Assembly: GCA_030616025.1 (NCBI GenBank)
Contig: JAUWYD010000018.1
Span: 1-10,643 of the forward strand
DNA: 10,643 nt
Direction: 5' to 3'
Source: Chloroflexota bacterium
GTDB taxonomy: Bacteria; Chloroflexota; Anaerolineae; UBA7937; B3-Chlor
The position numbers and the translations under genes were made by a program. A model generated the notes under the pieces. It saw only the letters and a list, made by a program, of their open reading frames with translations. It was not told the origin of the DNA and did no database searches. Shown here in pieces: positions 7,517 to 10,643 of this stretch (position 1 is the stretch's first letter; every line of letters begins with the position of its first letter).

Positions 7517-7590
7517 AGAGCGCGGTCGGACTGTGAGCCCTGAGCGGGCGTTTCCTTGTCGGGCTGCAGGGCGAGCAAAGGAGGTAGGGC

Positions 7591-8439
7591 ATGCAGATGG
7601 CTCCTCGGAGAGCCGAGGCCCTTGGTCAGCCTCGAGTGTGGATCGCATCCCGCGGCATATCCAAGAAGGCATGGGGTAGCAGGCGGGCCCAGGAGTTGTT
7701 TTTCCTCCTGATGAATCATCCAGCGGGACTGACCAAAGATCAGATCGCTCACCGCCTCTTCCCCGGAATGAACCAAGAAAAGAGCGAGGGTTTGTTCCAC
7801 TCGACGCTGTATCGGTGCCGCAAGGCGTTGGAGGTGGAGGTGGTAGTGTTGGAAGACGACGTCTATCGCGTTGCGGACGTTGTTGAGTGGAAGTACGACG
7901 TCGCTGAGTTCGAGGCTCTCGTCAAACGAGCTAGACGCTTGAGAGAAGACCCGAGGGAGGCTGAAGGACTATGTCACACGGCTCTCCAACTCTACGAGGG
8001 AGACTACTTGGAAGGCCGCGATTCGGAGTGGTGCGAACCGATTAGAGTGCGGCTGAAACAACTGTACCTTGAGGCTGTTTTGGCGGTGGCGAGGCTGGCC
8101 GCCAGGCATGGCCCCCCAGAAGATGCTCTTGAGTGGTTTAGGCTCGCGATCGCGAAGGACTATTACTGCGAGGCGGCGCATAAGGGGATCGTTGACTGTC
8201 TGCTGGAGGTGGGTGATCGTCTTGCGGCCGTACGCCACCATTTGGATCTCGTGCAGAGGCTGAAGCAGGATGTGCCTCCAGAGGAAGGGTCGGAGATACC
8301 CGGCGTGGTGGAAGGTATGTTGGGCAGGTCACTGCATGACCTGCTAGTTGGCGACAAAGCCGCTCATCATGACCGGGTCGGCCGGTTTCGCCACGCTCAA
8401 GATGCCAAGACTGGCGAACTCCTAGGAGGTAAGCCCTAA
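7591..8439 (+). CDS. Small BTAD/SARP-type transcriptional regulator
   Basis: This 282-residue cytosolic protein has the layout of OmpR-like winged helix plus bacterial transcriptional activator domain (BTAD). Residues 28-100 are the DNA-binding part (WGSRRAQELFFLLMNHP, then LTKDQIAHRLFPG and FHSTLYRCRKAL, the expected recognition-helix region, then a beta wing ending VYRVADVVEWKYD). Residues 103-225 are BTAD: DVAEFEALVKRA, LYEGDYLEGRDSEWCEPIRVRL and TPR-like helices through DALEWFRLAIAKDYYCEAAHKGIVDCL. There is no NB-ARC/ATPase or sensor domain, so it is a short family form. Residues about 255-282 are polar and not recognised. The ATG at 7591 is supported by AAAGGAGG (7577-7584) 6 bases upstream. 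It is transcribed away from the flavin reductase gene from its own promoter. Its targets are unknown; the divergent reductase and the downstream selenium operon are natural candidates by position only. Confidence 0.88.
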   Translation: MQMAPRRAEALGQPRVWIASRGISKKAWGSRRAQELFFLLMNHPAGLTKDQIAHRLFPGMNQEKSEGLFHSTLYRCRKALEVEVVVLEDDVYRVADVVEWKYDVAEFEALVKRARRLREDPREAEGLCHTALQLYEGDYLEGRDSEWCEPIRVRLKQLYLEAVLAVARLAARHGPPEDALEWFRLAIAKDYYCEAAHKGIVDCLLEVGDRLAAVRHHLDLVQRLKQDVPPEEGSEIPGVVEGMLGRSLHDLLVGDKAAHHDRVGRFRHAQDAKTGELLGGKP

Positions 8440-8686
8440 TCGGTTGGGAGATGCCCCCGCTGATACTCCCTGCGCCTCGATAGTCTCACGAGCAGTGGCG
8501 CAGTCCTATCGAATGGCGTGGAGTGCCAGACCCCTTACGACGGCAATATCAGACTCTCTGTCACTGTGAGGCTCACCTGAATCCAGATCCGCGCCCGATT
8601 GCCAGCACTGGCCCACGCGGTGCTCTGGACCCCTTGAAAGCCTCGTACTGGGCGGTGAGAAACTAGGTGTGCCAGTCCGCTCCATG
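8440..8686. other. Intergenic stretch without a supported gene; contains one imperfect 11-bp inverted repeat
   Basis: No credible protein or RNA gene is seen in these 247 bases. TCGATAG (8477-8483) is the exact inverse complement of CTATCGA (8506-8512), and the flanking CGCC (8473-8476) and GGCG (8515-8518) extend the pairing after a 2-base bulge. This could be a terminator-like or operator structure, but no T-run follows. A weaker GGGAG/CTCCC pair (8446-8450/8466-8470) lies right after the BTAD stop codon. Confidence 0.4.
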
Positions 8687-8715
8687 TTGACAATGCCTCG
8701 CACATGCCGTATAAT
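8687..8715 (+). promoter_or_regulatory. Perfect-consensus sigma70 promoter upstream of the structured leader/selenium operon
   Basis: TTGACA (8687-8692), a 17-base spacer and TATAAT (8710-8715) match the bacterial housekeeping consensus at all 12 positions with optimal spacing. Transcription would begin near 8722. The first protein start I accept downstream is at 9063, so the promoter makes either a small RNA or a leader of about 340 bases for the aminotransferase-yedF operon. Confidence 0.85.
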
Positions 8716-8780
8716 GCACGCTGATTGCCCCTGGTGTTGGGGGACATCCGCACTTGGACCTGGGAAGGAGGTGAGCAGGA

Positions 8781-8822
8781 TTGATGAGCTGGAATCGGTA
8801 TTATTCCATTCCGTTCACTTGA
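8781..8822 (+). CDS. Possible 13-residue leader peptide inside the structured leader
   Basis: AAGGAGGTGA (8765-8774) is a 10-base match to the usual 16S rRNA anti-Shine-Dalgarno, followed after 6 bases by TTG and then ATG (8784). The short frame reads MSWNRYYSIPFT from the ATG and ends at TGA (8820-8822). The ribosome site is the left arm of the long helix described for the surrounding RNA, so translation and folding would compete. Reading through this TGA and a second in-frame TGA (8829-8831), the frame stays open to TAG at 8943. No homologue is recognised, so this could be chance. Confidence 0.22.
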   Translation: MMSWNRYYSIPFT

Positions 8823-8925
8823 GCGGGCTGAAGCCGGGCCGCCGGCGCGATGCACGGGTTGCATCAGGCTTCGATAATCAAGCTTAGCAGCGTCTCCGAA
8901 CCTGCTCCCTCAAGCCGAGGTCAAA

Positions 8926-8951
8926 CTGGGCTCCTCACGGCCTAGGTTTTT
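8926..8951 (+). terminator. Intrinsic terminator in the leader ahead of the selenium operon
   Basis: CTGGGC (8926-8931) pairs with GCCTAG (8940-8945; one G-U) around an 8-base loop, followed by G and TTTTT (8947-8951). An alternative, mutually exclusive 7-bp pairing, AACTGGG (8924-8930) with CCCAGTT (8954-8960), shares the left arm of the terminator and straddles the T-run. This leaves room for an attenuation switch. Confidence 0.5.
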
Positions 8952-9013
8952 CCCCCAGTTCTTCCTCTCCTTGGGTTGCGGGTTCCGGTGGCGAAAGTGC
9001 GTCGCTGCTGAAG

Positions 9014-9040
9014 GAGATGGAGGGACCAGCCCTCTTTCTC
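9014..9040 (+). other. Hairpin just upstream of the ribosome binding site of the desulfurase-like gene
   Basis: GAGA-tg-GAGGG (9014-9024) pairs with CCCTC-tt-TCTC (9030-9040) around the loop ACCAG, giving nine pairs with a 2x2 internal loop. CCTC (9031-9034) could instead pair with GAGG (9051-9054), the Shine-Dalgarno of the next gene, so the element could control access to that site. The rest of 8952-9062 shows nothing further. Confidence 0.4.
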
Positions 9041-9062
9041 ACTTCTCCCTGAGGTGCTACAA

Positions 9063-10220
9063 ATGATCTACTTTGATAATGCGGCTACTTCCTGGCCCAA
9101 GCCAGCGAGGGTTGTTGAGGCCCTGTCTCATTTCATTACGGAGGTGGGGGCCAATCCGGGACGTTCGGCTCACCGCCTGTCCATCGAGGCCGGTCGGACC
9201 ATCTATGAGACCCGCGAGGCGTTGGCCCAACTCTTCAATGTGGGCGACCCTCTGCGCATAGTGCTTGGCTTGAATGCCACGGAAGCCTTGAATCTGGCCT
9301 TGTGTGGCATACTCCGGCGAGGGGACCACGTCATTACCAGCAGCATGGAGCATAACTCCGTGATGCGGCCCTTGCGCGCCTTGGAGGCGCAGGGCGTGAT
9401 CGAGCTCGACGTAATGCAGTGTTCGTCCGAAGGCTTTTTGGACCCTAGTGATTTGGAAGCGGCCATTGGACCGGACTCCAGGATGATCGTGCTCAATCAC
9501 GCCTCCAATGTAGTTGGTAGCCTATTGCCTGTGGCCCAGGCAGGGGCCATCGCCAGGAACCATAACGTTCTCTTGCTGGTAGATGCTGCCCAGACCGCTG
9601 GAGCATATCCCTTGGATATGAAGGCCATGCAGATAGATCTGCTGGCTTTCACAGGCCACAAGGCACTCTTTGGGCCTCAAGGTACTGGTGGGCTCTGCCT
9701 CGGTGAGAGGGTCGCAGTGGATGATCTGCGACCTCTCAAGCGAGGGGGTACGGGCAGCGGATCCGATCAGGAGGAGCAGCCGGATTTTCTGCCAGACAAA
9801 TATGAGAGTGGGACACCGAACACGGTGGGTCTGGCAGGTCTCAGAGCAGGGGTCGAGTTTGTGCTGGAGCAGGGAGTGGAGGTCATCCGTGCCCACGAGG
9901 TGGAGTTGACACGCCAGCTCATAGCCGGGCTTCTGGACATCCCCGGCGTGCCCCTTTACGGGGGTCACGATGCGGAGATGCAGGTGGCGAGTGTCTCGTT
10001 CAACATCGAGGGTGTTGCTCCTTCCAAGGTAGCGGCGCTACTGGACGAGCGGTACGAGATCATGAGCCGGGTCGGGCTTCATTGTGCCCCGGCGGCGCAT
10101 CGAACCGTCGGCACGTTCCCTGTGGGGGCAGTGCGCTTTGGTTTGAGCTATCTCAACACGGCGCAAGAGGTAGAGGCAGCGTTGAAAGCTGCGAGAGAGA
10201 TAGCCATGGGCGAATCGTAG
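9063..10220 (+). CDS. Selenium-associated PLP-dependent cysteine desulfurase-like enzyme (EF2568/TIGR01977 type)
   Basis: This is a class V, fold-type I aminotransferase of 385 residues, a normal family length. Visible features are the N-terminus MIYFDNAATSWPKP, GANPGRSAHRLS (29-40), H97 of SSMEHNS (the ring-stacking His), D174 and Q177 in DAAQTAG, the PLP-binding K200 in FTGHKALFGPQGTGG, and the catalytic-type C341 in GLHCAPAAHRTVGT. This Cys motif and the WPKP start fit the EF2568-like cysteine desulfurase family, which in comparative genomics occurs with selD, selenium-type yedF and selenium-dependent molybdenum hydroxylases. A role in releasing or handling selenium or sulfur for that pathway is inferred. 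ATG 9063 is preferred to GTG 9054 because the family begins MIYFDNAA and GAGG (9051-9054) serves it as Shine-Dalgarno at 8 bases. yedF follows 50 bases later on the same strand. Confidence 0.9.
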   Translation: MIYFDNAATSWPKPARVVEALSHFITEVGANPGRSAHRLSIEAGRTIYETREALAQLFNVGDPLRIVLGLNATEALNLALCGILRRGDHVITSSMEHNSVMRPLRALEAQGVIELDVMQCSSEGFLDPSDLEAAIGPDSRMIVLNHASNVVGSLLPVAQAGAIARNHNVLLLVDAAQTAGAYPLDMKAMQIDLLAFTGHKALFGPQGTGGLCLGERVAVDDLRPLKRGGTGSGSDQEEQPDFLPDKYESGTPNTVGLAGLRAGVEFVLEQGVEVIRAHEVELTRQLIAGLLDIPGVPLYGGHDAEMQVASVSFNIEGVAPSKVAALLDERYEIMSRVGLHCAPAAHRTVGTFPVGAVRFGLSYLNTAQEVEAALKAAREIAMGES

Positions 10221-10270
10221 GTAGATTGGGGAAGCTCCATGGGGAATTCCGATTGGAGTGGGGGTCTGGA

Positions 10271-10643
10271 ATGACGAAGACCGTAGACTGCAGGGGACTT
10301 GAGTGTCCACAACCGGTCATTCAGACAAAGGAGGCTATGGCCAAAACCGAGGCGGTGACGACCATTGTGGACAATGACGCCGCCAAGATGAACGTATCGC
10401 GCATGGCCAGCAAGCAGGGGTACTCGGTCGAGGTAGAGGAGAAGGACGACGGTATCTATCTTCATCTGATCAAGGACGATGCTGTTCCGGAAGAGGAAAC
10501 CGCCCCGGCTTCTGCGGATGTCGGGCCTGGTGGCCCCACGGTTGTGTTTATCCCGAGCAATGGCTTGGGACGAGGAGATGACGAGCTAGGGCACATCTTG
10601 ATGCGCTCATTCCTGCACACACTGAATGAGGTGGAGCCATTGC
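10271..10643 (+). CDS. yedF: Selenium metabolism protein YedF (TusA-like plus DsrE-like), 3' partial
   Basis: The first 124 residues are present before the window ends. Residues 1-70 form a TusA/SirA-like domain with DCRGLECPQPVIQTKEAM, carrying the CPxP motif (C12) and an extra Cys at position 7. A short acidic, Pro/Ala-rich linker (about 77-91) follows. From about residue 92, TVVFIPSNGLGRGDDELGHI and LMRSFLHTLNEVEPL match the DsrE-like second domain found in the longer, selenium-linked YedF (TIGR03527) but absent from short YedF of E. coli. The protein is thought to act as a persulfide/selenide carrier or accessory; its exact reaction is not established. The ATG has GGGGGT about 5 bases upstream. 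Position right after the desulfurase-like gene supports a selenium operon, with selD or selenium-hydroxylase accessory genes expected beyond the right edge. Confidence 0.92.
   Translation, partial: MTKTVDCRGLECPQPVIQTKEAMAKTEAVTTIVDNDAAKMNVSRMASKQGYSVEVEEKDDGIYLHLIKDDAVPEEETAPASADVGPGGPTVVFIPSNGLGRGDDELGHILMRSFLHTLNEVEPL

Larger units (their letters stand above)
8722..8951 (+). ncRNA. Candidate structured RNA: regulatory leader of the selenium operon or stand-alone small RNA
   Basis: About 230 bases run from the predicted transcription start to an intrinsic terminator. By eye, an outer helix pairs GACCT (8757-8761) with AGGTC (8918-8922). It continues as GAGG-(U bulge)-GAGCAGG (8768-8779) with CCTGCTC-CCTC (8901-8911), which is 11 pairs with one bulge. 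UUGAU (8781-8785) can pair with AUCAA (8877-8881). Hairpins inside are GGAAU/AUUCC (8791-8807), GCCGG/CCGGC (8833-8846) and a perfect GAUGCA/UGCAUC (8849-8865). I could not match it to 6S RNA, SRP RNA, tmRNA, RNase P, tRNA-Sec or a riboswitch class I know. Lying directly before a selenium-metabolism operon, it may be cis-regulatory. The pairings are read by eye, not computed. Confidence 0.45.

Noticed and set aside
8669..8887. 72-codon plus-strand ORF in the intergenic region
   Set aside because: Its start lies upstream of and across the perfect promoter, it has no ribosome site, and its composition follows the structured RNA. It resembles no protein family.
8722..8951. tRNA-Sec (selC) expected near selenium genes
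   Set aside because: No TCA anticodon arm with a proper T-arm and long acceptor/variable arm could be assembled on either strand. The TTCGATA at 8870-8876 is not flanked by a T-stem.
9011..9060. SAM-I riboswitch look-alike (GGAGGGACCAGCCC resembles the conserved GGAGGGAnnGGCCC box)
   Set aside because: The other invariant SAM-I segments (such as the GGCAACC block and the kink-turn and P1 arms) are absent nearby; the match is explained by a local hairpin.
9054..9062. GTG start for the desulfurase-like gene
   Set aside because: It overlaps the GAGG ribosome site of the ATG at 9063, and the family begins at MIYFDNAA.
1..10643. CRISPR arrays, insertion sequences or transposase genes
   Set aside because: No regularly spaced repeats, terminal inverted repeats or transposase-like frames were seen. 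Apart from the propeller repeats the window looks like ordinary chromosomal sequence.

Overview
The window reads as a stretch of a fairly GC-rich bacterial chromosome, most likely from the phylum Chloroflexota (Anaerolineae-like). This is inferred from protein style: a BTAD regulator carrying a WGSRRAxEL signature, an orphan receiver-cyclase, and a large secreted-type glycosidase/beta-propeller protein with an H-x-W-x-FPLAARR segment. No rRNA or tRNA is present to confirm the taxonomy.

Left part (1-2168): the 3' portion of a large protein that enters from the left edge, with a (beta/alpha)8 glycoside-hydrolase-like domain followed by seven YVTN-type propeller repeats. Sulfate-activation block (2264-5481): an unusual single ORF fusing a complete ATP sulfurylase to a complete alkaline-phosphatase-superfamily phosphodiesterase/phosphomutase-like domain, followed 11 bases later by APS kinase. 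Together Sat and CysC would make APS and then PAPS; no PAPS/APS reductase or sulfotransferase lies in the window. Signalling block (5545-6669): an orphan response regulator with a class III adenylate cyclase output domain. It is convergent, by 10 bases, with a minus-strand flavoredoxin-like flavin reductase (6680-7237).

Divergent from the flavin reductase is a compact BTAD-type transcription regulator (7591-8439) with a near-consensus promoter. A 623-base stretch without a recognised protein gene follows (8440-9062). It contains a perfect TTGACA-17-TATAAT promoter, about 230 bases of strongly self-complementary sequence ending in an intrinsic terminator, and another hairpin just ahead of the next gene. 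The right part (9063-10643) is a selenium-associated operon: an EF2568-type (TIGR01977) PLP-dependent cysteine desulfurase-like enzyme, then the start of a selenium-type YedF (TusA-like plus DsrE-like) cut by the right edge.

The two points most worth follow-up are the Sat-phosphodiesterase fusion, whose partner CysC carries a tail that looks borrowed from the phosphodiesterase family, and the structured, probably regulated leader in front of the selenium operon.
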